64,000 nucleotides of DNA from Marinobacter subterrani (GCF_001045555.1 NZ_LFBU01000001.1:620001-684000); one strand, 5' to 3'. Positions 36,671 through 45,749 are shown, counted from the stretch's first letter. The notes: generated by a model from the letters alone, not told the origin. Numbers and translations are program-made.

Positions 36671-37320
36671 TGTCAGGCTTCGACCTAACGGGCCTGACGG
36701 CCTCTTTTGGTGGAGAGCGGGTTATCGGCCCGCTCTCCCTGAGGGTTAAGCAGGGCGAAAAGGTCGCCCTTGTGGGCAAGAGCGGTGCTGGCAAATCCAC
36801 CCTCATACGCCTGATTCACGAGCGCGTTAATCGCGAGTCCTCCCTGGTGCCTCAGGATCTGGGCCTGGTCAATGCCCTGCCGGTGTTCCATAACGTGTTT
36901 ATGGGACAGCTTGACAGGCATTCCACCTGGTACAGCACCGTTACGCTAATGCGACCGTTCGCCCGCGACCGTGCCGAGGTACGGGAATTACTGGTGGAGT
37001 TGGGCATGTCAGAGAAACTCTGGATGCCAACGGCGTCGCTTTCCGGCGGCCAGCGCCAGCGGGTTGCCATTGCCCGGGCACTGTATCGCAAGGCGCCCCT
37101 GCTGCTTGCAGACGAGCCGATCTCTGCCCTGGATGGCCCCACAGCCCAGGTGGTCATGGCGCTACTTAAAGAGCGATTTACCACCAGCGTGATCGCACTG
37201 CATGATGTCGAAATGGCCCTGAAATTCTGCAACCGGATTGTCGGAATCCAGGACGGACAGGTTGCCCTGGACGAGACCAGTGACCGCCTGCAGGCATCAG
37301 ACATCATGTCGCTCTATTAG
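36670..37320 (+). CDS. ABC transporter ATP-binding subunit (PhnC-like)
   Basis: A 216-residue ABC ATPase with Walker A GKSGAGKST (36-44), the Q-loop region SSLVPQDLGL, signature LSGGQRQR, Walker B LLLADEPISALD and the switch His in ALHDVEM. The ATG overlaps the binding-protein stop by one base (TGATG), so expression is coupled. Somewhat short for PhnC. Cytoplasmic motor of the 35.8-38.8 kb importer. Confidence 0.88.
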   Translation: MSGFDLTGLTASFGGERVIGPLSLRVKQGEKVALVGKSGAGKSTLIRLIHERVNRESSLVPQDLGLVNALPVFHNVFMGQLDRHSTWYSTVTLMRPFARDRAEVRELLVELGMSEKLWMPTASLSGGQRQRVAIARALYRKAPLLLADEPISALDGPTAQVVMALLKERFTTSVIALHDVEMALKFCNRIVGIQDGQVALDETSDRLQASDIMSLY

Positions 37321-37335
37321 GGAACCGGCCAGTTC

Positions 37336-38802
37336 ATGCTTTTTTCCCCGACGGTTCGCACCAGCCTGATTTTTATCGCCGTAGCGCTGATTTCGCTGCT
37401 GTTTGCCGATATTGCGATAACAACCTCAAACCCCTGGCAGGACCTTGGCAACTTTTTCCTGGGCGTCATCACGCCGGATTTCTTTACCAACGCAGGATTG
37501 ACCACGGCTCTTCTGAGAACCCTCGCCTTTGCCTTTGTGGGGGTCGCGCTCGGCAGTGTGTGCGGATTCCTGCTCTCGCTGGTTTACCGATTCCTGCCGG
37601 TGCGGATTTTCTGTGCCTTTATCCGGGCCATTCATGAGCTTTTCTGGGCGCTGATTTTCCTTCAGTTCTTTGGCTTCCACCCGCTGACAGGCGTTCTGGC
37701 GATTGCCATACCCTATTCCGGAATTTTCGCCAAGGTCTATTCCGAGATCCTGGATGAGGTGGACCCGGAACCGGGTCGCCTTCTGCCACCGGGCACGGGC
37801 ACCATCGCCAGGTTTCTCTACAGCCGGATTCCCGATTGCTGGGCTCAGCTGCGCACATATACCGCCTATCGCCTGGAATGCGGCCTTCGTTCCAGCGCCA
37901 TACTTGGATTTGTCGGCCTGCCCACGCTTGGCTTTTACCTCGAATCGTCGTTTTCCCAGGGGCTCTATTCCGAGGCCGGGGCGATGCTGATTCTCTTCTA
38001 TCTGCTCATCGCGACCATGCCACTCTGGGTCAGGCCAAAGCTGCTGCCGCTGTACGTTCTTGGTGCACCTTTCTTCCTGGGTGAAGGACTCCCTATCGTC
38101 TGGGGTAACGTCGCACGTTTCTTCACCAAGGATATCGTGCCCGATCCGCTGCGGGACGGCGAAGGGCTGGCGGGATTGCTGCCCTGGCTGAGCGACCTGA
38201 TGATCAACGAGGCCCTGCCGGGCATCTGGAATACGGTGATACTGACCCAGATTGCCCTTGTCGCAACCGGGATTCTGACACTTCTGGCGTTCCCGCTGAT
38301 CTCGACTCATTTTGGCGGGCCGGTGCGGCGCACCTCAGGCCATGTGCTTCTGGTGATTGCACGTTCAACACCGGAATACGTCCTGGCCTACATTCTCCTG
38401 CAGCTCTGGGGGCCGTCCATGCTGCCGGCGGTGGTCGCTCTGGCGCTCCACAACGGCGGGATTATCGGCCACCTGATTGGCCGTCAGACCAACACCATCC
38501 GCCTTCGGCCGGACGCGCCGACCGGCGTTAACCGCTACACCTGGGAGCTGGTTCCAAGGGTTTACCGCTCGTTCCTCGCGTTTCTTTTCTACCGGTGGGA
38601 AATCATCATGCGGGAGACGGCCATTCTCGGCATCCTGGGCATCTACACGCTGGGTTTCTACGTCGACAGCGCCATACAGAACATTCGTTTTGATCGTGCC
38701 ATGATCCTGATCCTCATCACGGCTCTGTTGAACATAGGCATTGATGCCCTTGGCCGCTACATTCGCCGTAAACTCGCGTTGCAGACCATGCCAACCTGCT
38801 GA
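37336..38802 (+). CDS. ABC transporter permease, two fused PhnE-like halves
   Basis: A 488-residue multi-TM permease. Two related transmembrane cores are seen: the first near residues 45-220 and the second near 300-480. Both carry EAA-like cytoplasmic loops and end in similar phrases (LGFVGLPTLGFYLESS in the first half, ILGIYTLGFYVDSA in the second). A single PhnE is about 270 residues, so this is a tandem duplication that would give a monomeric permease for the importer. It starts 15 bp after the ATPase gene. Confidence 0.85.
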   Translation: MLFSPTVRTSLIFIAVALISLLFADIAITTSNPWQDLGNFFLGVITPDFFTNAGLTTALLRTLAFAFVGVALGSVCGFLLSLVYRFLPVRIFCAFIRAIHELFWALIFLQFFGFHPLTGVLAIAIPYSGIFAKVYSEILDEVDPEPGRLLPPGTGTIARFLYSRIPDCWAQLRTYTAYRLECGLRSSAILGFVGLPTLGFYLESSFSQGLYSEAGAMLILFYLLIATMPLWVRPKLLPLYVLGAPFFLGEGLPIVWGNVARFFTKDIVPDPLRDGEGLAGLLPWLSDLMINEALPGIWNTVILTQIALVATGILTLLAFPLISTHFGGPVRRTSGHVLLVIARSTPEYVLAYILLQLWGPSMLPAVVALALHNGGIIGHLIGRQTNTIRLRPDAPTGVNRYTWELVPRVYRSFLAFLFYRWEIIMRETAILGILGIYTLGFYVDSAIQNIRFDRAMILILITALLNIGIDALGRYIRRKLALQTMPTC

Positions 38803-38957
38803 GCCGCAGATTATCGGAACTGCCACTGCGATCCTCGTCACAGTTCCGTCACCTGAGCCAATTCCAAGCGCAGTTATGGCGACGGGTTGGCGGTATTGTC
38901 CGGATACATACCGTTACACTTCGATCACTTTTTGCAACATTCAGAGTTCTGGTGATC

Positions 38958-39527
38958 ATGGTTAACGGACTGATTCTTCTCTCTCAGGTGGGGCTTCTGG
39001 CGCTGCTGCTTTTCCTGGCTTTCCGGATGTCAGCGCTGGTACGCACAGAGCCCGTTAGTTTCACGTCCCCGCGCTATACCCGCGAGCCCCTCTCCTTTAA
39101 CCGGGACACTATCGAGGAGCCGTCCCCCAGACCTCTTTCGGATCGCGCCCGGCTCATCAGCCAGTTGCATATCCTTGCCAGCCTGCAGGAGCGGGACTGC
39201 AGGGTGAACGCGCTGGCGCTGCCTTCATTGCCGGAGGAGGTCAGGAGCTATGCCGCAGCCTGGCTGTATGGCGCCGGGTGCGCACTGAGTGAAAAACCAA
39301 CCCGTCACTCCGATGCGCTGGCCTCGGTAGTCGCACAGATTGCCAGCCGCAAGGCCGGCATCCGGCAGCCCCAGGCGCTTCAGACCATCAGCACATTAAC
39401 GGCAAGCCCGGTTTTGCTGGCGTGCTTCCGGGCGGGGTTGGAAGGTGCGGAATTCTGGCGGCATAGTCACTACGTGCCACCGACGTCGAGCCTCTACGAG
39501 GCCATTACCGCCAACGCGTTTATCTAG
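38958..39527 (+). CDS. Hypothetical protein with N-terminal membrane anchor
   Basis: About 189 residues: one TM helix (ILLSQVGLLALLLFLAFRM, about 6-24), a Pro/Ser-rich segment and a mostly helical C-terminal domain with no motif I recognise. Starts at ATG or the GTG two codons before; ribosome site weak. It follows the permease by 155 bp and overlaps the convergent small gene by 8 bp. Could belong to the selenium locus or be independent. Confidence 0.55.
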   Translation: MVNGLILLSQVGLLALLLFLAFRMSALVRTEPVSFTSPRYTREPLSFNRDTIEEPSPRPLSDRARLISQLHILASLQERDCRVNALALPSLPEEVRSYAAAWLYGAGCALSEKPTRHSDALASVVAQIASRKAGIRQPQALQTISTLTASPVLLACFRAGLEGAEFWRHSHYVPPTSSLYEAITANAFI

Positions 39528-39831
39528 CGGCCGGCCTGGCTGGAGAATCGAGCACCCAATCCGTGCCCAGGGCAACCGGTTCCGCGTGATCCTGCTCATC
39601 GGCCCGGGTACCGGTAATTTCGGGGGGTGTGAAACTACCATCATCGGTATTGGCCATGCTGTCCACATCCACAGACCGCACCACATAGGTGACGCCGCCG
39701 GCTAGCACTTTCGCACGGTGGGTCAGCCCAAAGACAAAACGGCAGTAATCGAGTTTCAGCTGGATCAGATCCTGCTCGGCCTTGCGGATTTTTCTCAGCA
39801 GCACTTTCTGAACACTATCTCCGTAATCCAT
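39520..39831 (-). CDS. Small hypothetical protein
   Basis: A 103-residue soluble protein starting MDYGDSVQKVLLRKIRKAEQDL with AGGGAA at normal spacing. The first 60 residues are helical then beta-rich; the tail is acidic and low complexity. No family recognised. Good ribosome site and coding-like composition support a real gene. Confidence 0.55.
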   Translation of the reverse strand: MDYGDSVQKVLLRKIRKAEQDLIQLKLDYCRFVFGLTHRAKVLAGGVTYVVRSVDVDSMANTDDGSFTPPEITGTRADEQDHAEPVALGTDWVLDSPARPAAR

Positions 39832-39914
39832 CACGTGTTCCCTGACATTGGCGAGTTCACCATTTTACACAATCCCGACCTCTTGTCAGCCGACTGGTCA
39901 CCGGTTTTCGGGGC

Positions 39915-40418
39915 TCAGTGACGCTCGGTGTCAAAGACCAGTTTCAGCGGAATATCCGCGATCGGCTCCTGCCCCTGCCGCAGATCGACACGCCAGGTCA
40001 TGGTGGAGTCCACTGTGCACAAAGGCGCGGTAAAGCGGGCGGAATAGTCATTCCCGGCACGGTTGCCCAGGGGAACCGGGTACTCGCCCATATACATGGA
40101 CTCGCCCCTCAGAACCGCGAGAAAACGCTCAGGTCGCTCGGGCGTGGTAACGTTCAAACGATATTCAGTGCCTTGTTCACCTTCCCCGGACACTTCCAGA
40201 GTTACCTGCCAGTCGCCGGCGCCAGTCGTCCACTGGCAGGGGCCTGCGAGCAGATTGCACTCTTTCACGGCCTGGCCGTTGCCGCTCTGGTTAACCTTAT
40301 TCCCGGAGCCGTCAGACAGCCTCTGGCCGATGATCACCACAGCAATCAGGCCTGCAATCAATCCCGCAACCGCTATTCCGCGTACCATACCCACACCCCT
40401 TGTGAACCAGCCGTGCAT
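39915..40418 (-). CDS. Membrane-anchored hypothetical protein
   Basis: A 167-residue protein with a TM helix (GIAVAGLIAGLIAVVIIGQ, about 13-31), a linker, and an extracytoplasmic beta-rich domain with three cysteines (CNLLAGPC and TAPLC). The ATG has GAGG upstream. The open frame continues to 41180, but that part is antisense to the ABC ATPase gene and is rejected. It diverges from the YadG-like gene. Function unknown. Confidence 0.6.
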   Translation of the reverse strand: MHGWFTRGVGMVRGIAVAGLIAGLIAVVIIGQRLSDGSGNKVNQSGNGQAVKECNLLAGPCQWTTGAGDWQVTLEVSGEGEQGTEYRLNVTTPERPERFLAVLRGESMYMGEYPVPLGNRAGNDYSARFTAPLCTVDSTMTWRVDLRQGQEPIADIPLKLVFDTERH

Positions 40419-40520
40419 TATCGTGGCCTCTGCTACCGAGGCAAAGGTTCCTAAACTGGCGCCAGTCATGAGAAAATACGGCGCCTTAAATTCAATCCAT
40501 TCTGACCACAGGACACGCCC

Positions 40521-41441
40521 GTGCAGCCGGATATTTCCGTTAAGCACCTGAGCAAGGTTTATGACGATGGTTTCGAGGCTCTGAAGGACATCAACCTGGA
40601 CATCATCCGGGGCGAGATCTTCGCCCTGCTCGGCCCCAATGGCGCCGGTAAAACCACGCTGATCAGCATTATCTGCGGCATCGTGAATCTGTCTTCCGGC
40701 GAGGTAAAAGCAGCCGGTTACGACATTGTAAAAGACTACCGCAAGGCCCGGGAGACCATCGGCCTGGTGCCCCAGGAGCTCAATACCGATTCTTTCGAAA
40801 CTGTCTGGAACGCGGTGTCCTTCAGCCGTGGCCTGTTCGGCAAGCCGCCGAAACCGGCGCATATCGAGAAAGTGCTGAAAGACCTGTCCCTCTGGGACAA
40901 ACGCAACAACCGGATCATGTCCCTCTCGGGTGGCATGAAGCGCCGGGTGATGATCGCCAAAGCGCTCTCCCATGAGCCGCAAATCCTGTTCCTGGACGAA
41001 CCCACGGCGGGCGTTGACGTGGAATTGCGCCGGGACATGTGGGAAATGGTCCGTAAGCTGCGGGAAAATGGCGTCACCATCATCCTGACTACCCACTACA
41101 TCGAAGAAGCCGAAGAAATGGCGGACCGCATCGGCGTTATCCGGAATGGCGAAATCATTCTGGTGGAGGATAAAGCCCAACTGATGACCAAACTGGGCAA
41201 AAAGGAACTCCGGCTGCAGTTACAGCAGAAGCTGGAACAGATTCCCGGCGAACTCACCCTGGAACCACTCGAATTGTCCGGTGACGGTTACGAACTGATC
41301 TACACCTTCGACTCGCAGCAGGAGCAGGCCGGCGTCGCCCGGTTACTTCGCACTCTCGGCGACCTTGGTATCGAGTACCGGGACCTGCAGACCCGGGAAA
41401 GTTCCCTCGAAGAGATTTTTGTCGGCCTGGTGCACGAATAA
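40521..41441 (+). CDS. ABC exporter ATP-binding protein (YadG-like)
   Basis: A 306-residue ATPase of the ABC-2 type: Walker [10 protein letters not shown] (about 37-45), signature [15 protein letters not shown], Walker [13 protein letters not shown], and an H-loop TTHYIEEAE, with a C-terminal extension of about 80 residues. It starts with GTG after AGGA. It pairs with the permease gene 25 bp downstream, as in E. coli yadGH. Substrate unknown. Confidence 0.88.
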   Translation: MQPDISVKHLSKVYDDGFEALKDINLDIIRGEIFALLGPNGAGKTTLISIICGIVNLSSGEVKAAGYDIVKDYRKARETIGLVPQELNTDSFETVWNAVSFSRGLFGKPPKPAHIEKVLKDLSLWDKRNNRIMSLSGGMKRRVMIAKALSHEPQILFLDEPTAGVDVELRRDMWEMVRKLRENGVTIILTTHYIEEAEEMADRIGVIRNGEIILVEDKAQLMTKLGKKELRLQLQQKLEQIPGELTLEPLELSGDGYELIYTFDSQQEQAGVARLLRTLGDLGIEYRDLQTRESSLEEIFVGLVHE

Positions 41442-41466
41442 GCCCGCCGGCCCATTGGAGAAAGGC

Positions 41467-42228
41467 ATGAACCTTTACGGTATCCGCGCAATCTACAACT
41501 TTGAAATGGCCCGCATGAAGCGCACGGTGATGCAGAGCGTGCTCTCACCGGTGATCTCCACCTGCCTGTATTTCGTCGTGTTCGGCTCGGCCATCGGCTC
41601 CCGCATGGGCGACATCGACAACATCGCCTACGGGGCCTACATCATTCCCGGCCTGGTGATGCTCTCCCTGCTGATGCAGAGCATTTCCAACGCCTCCTTC
41701 GGCATTTACATGCCGAAGTTCTCCGGCACCATCTACGAAGTGCTGTCCGCGCCGGTGTCCTATGTGGAAGTGGTGCTTGGCTATGTGGGGGCGGCGGCCA
41801 CCAAGTCCGTCATCCTGGGGCTGATCATCCTCGCGACCGCACGGTTTTTTGTGGACTACCACGTGCTGCACCCCTTCTGGATGTTCTCCTTCCTGGTACT
41901 CACGTCCATTACCTTCAGCCTGTTCGGCTTCATTATCGGCATCTGGGCGGACGGATTCGAGAAACTGCAGATTGTCCCAATGATGATTGTGACGCCTCTG
42001 GTGTTCCTGGGCGGCACTTTCTATTCCATCGATATGCTGCCGGAGATATGGCAAACCATCAGCCTGTTCAACCCGGTGGTTTACCTGATCAGCGGCTTCC
42101 GCTGGGCGTTTTACGGCGTGTCCGACGTCCATATCGCTATCAGCGTGGGTATGACCCTGGTATTCCTGACCGCCTGCATGGTGGGCATCTGGTGGATTTT
42201 CAAAACCGGCTACCGGCTACGCTCCTGA
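41467..42228 (+). CDS. ABC-2 type permease (YadH-like)
   Basis: A 253-residue membrane protein with six predicted TM helices and the ABC-2 motif [22 protein letters not shown] in its C-terminal half. It starts at [14 protein letters not shown] with GGAGAAAGG upstream; the in-frame extension to 41365 overlaps the ATPase gene and is not used. It forms the membrane part of the exporter. Confidence 0.87.
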   Translation: MNLYGIRAIYNFEMARMKRTVMQSVLSPVISTCLYFVVFGSAIGSRMGDIDNIAYGAYIIPGLVMLSLLMQSISNASFGIYMPKFSGTIYEVLSAPVSYVEVVLGYVGAAATKSVILGLIILATARFFVDYHVLHPFWMFSFLVLTSITFSLFGFIIGIWADGFEKLQIVPMMIVTPLVFLGGTFYSIDMLPEIWQTISLFNPVVYLISGFRWAFYGVSDVHIAISVGMTLVFLTACMVGIWWIFKTGYRLRS

Positions 42229-42242
42229 GATCGGGGAGCGCC

Positions 42243-42743
42243 ATGCATAAGGCACTGAAGCTCTGGGCAATCCTGGCAGCCGGCTCGGCAATCTATGGCT
42301 GCTCCTCCGGCCTGGCCGCGCCCCAGCACGGCCTGCCGGTGGTCAAGGCCTGCTTTGTTTCCGGATCAGGCTCTGTTCCCGTGGAACTGGAAGTGGCCAG
42401 CACGCCGGAGCAACGGCGAACAGGATTGATGGGCCGAACCGCGATGGCACCCGATGCCGGTATGCTGTTCGAATACCAGCAGCCCAGAGGCCCAGATTAC
42501 GGTTTCTGGATGTTCCAGACCCTGATCCCGCTGGATATTGCCTACCTGGATGAAGAAGGGGTGATTGGCAGCACCCGCCGGATGGCACCCTGTACCTCCG
42601 CCAGCGGCTCCGGCTGCCCCAGCTATCCCGCCGGGGTTACATTCAGCAAGGCCGTGGAAATGAATGCCGGATTCTTCCGGGAACACAACCTCGGGAAAGG
42701 TGATCGGCTCGTTCAGGGCCCGGAGCCTTGCCCGGCCGGTTGA
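42243..42743 (+). CDS. DUF192 family exported protein
   Basis: A 166-residue protein with a hydrophobic N-terminus ending in GCSSG (a possible but atypical lipobox) and the DUF192 signature: VASTPEQRRTGLMGRTAM, then GFWMFQTLIPLDIAYLDEEGVI. Family function is unsettled. It starts 15 bp after the exporter permease gene with GGGGAG and is likely in the same operon. Two cysteine pairs (APCTSASGSGC) are in a loop insertion. Confidence 0.8.
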   Translation: MHKALKLWAILAAGSAIYGCSSGLAAPQHGLPVVKACFVSGSGSVPVELEVASTPEQRRTGLMGRTAMAPDAGMLFEYQQPRGPDYGFWMFQTLIPLDIAYLDEEGVIGSTRRMAPCTSASGSGCPSYPAGVTFSKAVEMNAGFFREHNLGKGDRLVQGPEPCPAG

Positions 42744-42755
42744 ACCGGCAGGCCC

Positions 42756-43547
42756 TCAGCTGTCTTTCCACTCCGGCTTCCGCTTCTCCAGAAACGCGCA
42801 GATGCCTTCCTGAGCATCGTTTGCCATCATGTTGTCGGCCATCACCTCTGAGGTGTATTCATAGGCATCCGCCAGGGGCATTTCCAGCTGCCGATAGAAG
42901 GCTTCCTTGCCAATTTTCAGGGTGTGACCGGATTTGTCGGCAATGGTACGGGCCAGCTTGTAGACCATCTCATCCAGGTGCTGTTCGTCTACGATCTGAT
43001 TGACCAACCCGATGCGCTCGGCTTTCACCGCCCCGATCATCTCACCGGTCAGCAACATTTCCATGGCATGCTTGCGGGACACATTGCGCGAGAGCGCCAC
43101 CATGGGCGTGGAACAGAACAGCCCGATATTCACCCCGGGGGTGGCGAACCGGGCTGTATCCGCCGCGACTGCAAGATCACAGCTGGCCACCAGCTGGCAG
43201 CCTGCCGCCGTGGCGACTCCAGCCACCCGGGCGATCACCGGCCGTGGCAGGTTCACAATCTGCTGCATCACCTTGCTGCACTGGTTAAACAGCTTCAGCT
43301 GAAAATCATGGCTATCAAACTGCTCCCGGACTTCCCGCAGATCATGGCCGGCACAGAACACGTTGCCCTTGGCCCCCAGAACCACGACCCGCGTTTCAGA
43401 ATCCGCGGCGATGCTCTCCAGCTCTTCAGACAGCGCTTCCAGCATGGCCATGGAAAGGCTGTTTTTTTTGTCTGGCTGGTTCAGGGTGAGCGTGGTAATG
43501 CCGTTTTCGCTGTACTTCTGAACCAGTGGTTCCGATTGTTCTGTCAT
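42756..43547 (-). CDS. Enoyl-CoA hydratase/isomerase family protein (ECHDC3-like)
   Basis: A 263-residue crotonase-fold protein. Oxyanion-hole segments AGHDLREV and GVATAAGCQLVASCDLAVAA are present. The position of the first catalytic Glu of classical hydratases (in PEI) holds Gly (TPGVNIG), while the second Glu (AMEMLLTGE) is kept. This pattern suggests an activity other than standard crotonyl-CoA hydration. Start ATG after CGGAG. Convergent with the DUF192 gene. Confidence 0.82.
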   Translation of the reverse strand: MTEQSEPLVQKYSENGITTLTLNQPDKKNSLSMAMLEALSEELESIAADSETRVVVLGAKGNVFCAGHDLREVREQFDSHDFQLKLFNQCSKVMQQIVNLPRPVIARVAGVATAAGCQLVASCDLAVAADTARFATPGVNIGLFCSTPMVALSRNVSRKHAMEMLLTGEMIGAVKAERIGLVNQIVDEQHLDEMVYKLARTIADKSGHTLKIGKEAFYRQLEMPLADAYEYTSEVMADNMMANDAQEGICAFLEKRKPEWKDS

Positions 43548-43585
43548 GACGACACTCCGGTTTTAATCGAATTGAGTGCAACGGG

Positions 43586-43686
43586 CGATCCGGAGGGCCT
43601 TCCCAAAATACGCTGTCAATACGTCCCTGTACGCTCGGCTCTGCCATCCATGGCTCCGCACGATTTTGGGAAGATCCTCCGGATCG
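43586..43686. repeat. 101-bp inverted-repeat element (MITE/REP-like)
   Basis: Two 24-bp arms, 43586-43609 and 43663-43686, are inverted copies with 22 of 24 matches (CGATCCGGAGG at the outer ends, TTCCCAAAAT at the inner ends). The 53-bp interior contains CCATCCATGG, typical of G+C-rich intergenic repeats in marine gammaproteobacteria. No transposase, and no clear target duplication in the flanks. It lies upstream of the crotonase gene. Confidence 0.6.
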
Positions 43687-43718
43687 ACCTTTCCGTTAAC
43701 TTAGTCAAAGTATTGCTG

Positions 43719-43734
43719 ACAGTAGCTATACTGT
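43719..43734 (+). promoter_or_regulatory. Dyad overlapping a possible -10 box
   Basis: ACAGTA, four bases, TACTGT forms a perfect 6-4-6 dyad, and a TATACT -10-like hexamer (43727-43732) lies inside it. It is about 110 bp upstream of the small peptide gene at 43843. A weak -35 only; the assignment is tentative. Confidence 0.35.
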
Positions 43735-43842
43735 CGAAGCGATTTTTGTAGGATGCTCAGTTTTCTGGCCTGAAGGTTGTTATAGGCACCCGCTGCCCAT
43801 AGGCTCTTACCAGAAGCCAGAAAATGCAAAGAGGAGCCATTC

Positions 43843-43983
43843 ATGTCCAAACTAACCGTCCTCAAAGCCATCGTTGCTGTCGCTATCATCGGGGGTGGCA
43901 TCCTGGTGATCATGAAAGACGACCCTACGATCTCCAGCGAGATCGACAATATCGATCCGTTGCCCACGCAGGACCAACCATAA
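43843..43983 (+). CDS. 46-residue single-pass membrane peptide
   Basis: A small gene with ATG after GAGGAG at six-base spacing. The product has a TM helix (LKAIVAVAIIGGGILVIM, about 6-23) and an acidic tail ending TQDQP. Length, ribosome site and clean stop favour a real small membrane protein, though no homologue is recognised. It precedes the DMT transporter gene by 28 bp, and the two may be co-transcribed. Confidence 0.65.
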   Translation: MSKLTVLKAIVAVAIIGGGILVIMKDDPTISSEIDNIDPLPTQDQP

Positions 43984-44011
43984 ACCAGCCCCCTGAACAG
44001 GCGATCCGCAT

Positions 44012-44890
44012 TTGCAGACAACCCGTATCAAAGGACTGACCATCGCAGCACTGGGCGTGCTTTTTATTGTTCCGGATGCCCTGCTGGTGAAAATAACCTC
44101 GGTCGACCCGGTGGTCTTCCTGTTCTGGCGCGGCCTGCTGCTTGCCCTCAGTTTCTTTGTGATCAGTTGGGCCAGATACCGCGCGCGGCTAATGCCGGAA
44201 ATCCGCAAATGCGGCCTTAAAGGCCTGTTCTGTGCCGGTGCCTTTGCCATCAGCACCCTCGGTTTTGTGGTGGGCATGAAAAACACCGCCGCTGGCAATG
44301 TGCTGGTGATCCTCAATACCGCCCCGGTAATTGCAGCGCTTATTGCCTGGGTGGTGTGGAAGGAAACCCTGCCCCTGCGAACCTGGATTATCATCCTGGT
44401 GTGCGTATCGGGCGCCACCCTCATGGCCGTCAGTGAATTTGGCAAAGGCGACCCGCTAGGCCTGGTCATGGCCGTCGTGGCCGCCACCGCGTTGGCCTCA
44501 AACCTGAACATGGCCCGCTCCAGACCGGAAAGCGATATGAGCGTGATGCTCATGTTCGGCGCTCTGGCACTGGCCGTCGTGGCCGCCCTGCTGGGTGGCG
44601 CCCAGATACCATCAGGCCGCGATTTCTTCTTCATTGCCCTGTTGTGCCTGGTGTTCCTGCCAACCGCGTGCATATTGATCCAGATAGGCCCACGCTATAT
44701 TCCGGCGGCAGAGGTCAGCCTGATGCTGCTGCTTGAGACCGTGCTCGGCTCCTTTCTGGTGTGGCTGTTTCTCGGCGAGGTGCCGCCAAAGCTCAGTCTG
44801 GTGGGCGGTGTGATCGTCTTCTCGGCGCTTGCGGCGCATGGCTGGACGGAAGTCAGCCGGTACCGAAAGGCGCGTCTGGCAGTTGATTAA
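44012..44890 (+). CDS. EamA/DMT-family transporter
   Basis: A 292-residue membrane protein with ten predicted TM helices and two EamA repeats; the C-terminal repeat has the motif LLLETVLGSFLVWLFLGEVP. The family exports amino acids, metabolites or nucleotide sugars; the substrate is unknown. A TTG start with AGGCGAT upstream. The small peptide gene is just upstream and an enoyl-CoA hydratase gene follows. Confidence 0.82.
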   Translation: MQTTRIKGLTIAALGVLFIVPDALLVKITSVDPVVFLFWRGLLLALSFFVISWARYRARLMPEIRKCGLKGLFCAGAFAISTLGFVVGMKNTAAGNVLVILNTAPVIAALIAWVVWKETLPLRTWIIILVCVSGATLMAVSEFGKGDPLGLVMAVVAATALASNLNMARSRPESDMSVMLMFGALALAVVAALLGGAQIPSGRDFFFIALLCLVFLPTACILIQIGPRYIPAAEVSLMLLLETVLGSFLVWLFLGEVPPKLSLVGGVIVFSALAAHGWTEVSRYRKARLAVD

Positions 44891-44942
44891 TCCGGTTCCT
44901 GCGCGCGAAGATACGCGCTGACCAAAAACAAGGAACCGAATC

Positions 44943-45749
44943 ATGGCCGCCGTACCGACGCTCACTGACGCCCTGCTCACCCTGGAAAACCGGGTAGCCA
45001 CCCTCACCCTGAACCGCCACGATCTGCGCAATGCCCTCACAGGCTCAAACCTGATTGAAGACATCGTGACCACGGCAGAATGGGTAAACCAGTGTACAGA
45101 CGTTTCCGTATTGTTGATCACCGGTGCCGGCTCCGCGTTCAGCGCCGGCGGCAACATCCGTGATATGGCCAACCGCAGCGGTGATTTCGCAGGTGACGTG
45201 GCCGAGTGCGCCGACCGCTACCGCAAAGGCATACAACGCATTCCCCTGGCGCTGCAAAACGTGGAAGTTCCCATCATCGCGGCGGTCAACGGGCCCGCCA
45301 TCGGCGCCGGATTCGACCTGGCCAACATGGCCGATATCCGCATTGCCTCAGAGAACGCGAAGTTTGGCGAAACCTTCCTGAACCTCGGCATCATCCCCGG
45401 CGACGGCGGCGCCTGGTTCATGCAGCGGCTGATCGGCTACCAGCGTGCTTTTGAGCTGACACTCACCGGCCGGGTGATTGATGCAGCCGAAGCTAAAGTG
45501 TTGGGTATCGTTCTGGAAGTGGTGCCCGCAGGCGAACTGCTCGACGCCGCGAGTGCCATGGCAAGCCGTATCGCCAGCCAGCCACCAAAGGCCACCCGCC
45601 TGACCAAACGCCTGATGAAAATGGCTCCGCGAATGGAATTGGAGGATTTTCTGGATGTATGCGCAAACTTCCAGGGCATGTGCCACAACGAGCCGGAGCA
45701 TCTGGAGGCGGTTAATAAGATGTTGGAGACTATGGCAAAGAAGAAGTGA
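44943..45749 (+). CDS. Enoyl-CoA hydratase/isomerase family protein
   Basis: A 268-residue crotonase-fold protein with SAGGNIRDM, NGPAIGAGFDLANMADIRIAS and IPGDGG. The first catalytic Glu of true hydratases is replaced (FGETFLNLG), while the Glu in AFELTLTGRV is kept. Start ATG after AAGGA. A different subgroup from the crotonase at 42756. Its stop directly abuts the CCA end of the tRNA-Leu gene on the other strand. Confidence 0.85.
   Translation: MAAVPTLTDALLTLENRVATLTLNRHDLRNALTGSNLIEDIVTTAEWVNQCTDVSVLLITGAGSAFSAGGNIRDMANRSGDFAGDVAECADRYRKGIQRIPLALQNVEVPIIAAVNGPAIGAGFDLANMADIRIASENAKFGETFLNLGIIPGDGGAWFMQRLIGYQRAFELTLTGRVIDAAEAKVLGIVLEVVPAGELLDAASAMASRIASQPPKATRLTKRLMKMAPRMELEDFLDVCANFQGMCHNEPEHLEAVNKMLETMAKKK

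Noticed and set aside
40419..41180. N-terminal extension of the membrane-anchored protein
   Set aside because: It is antisense to the YadG-like ATPase; a good ribosome site exists at the internal ATG at 40418.
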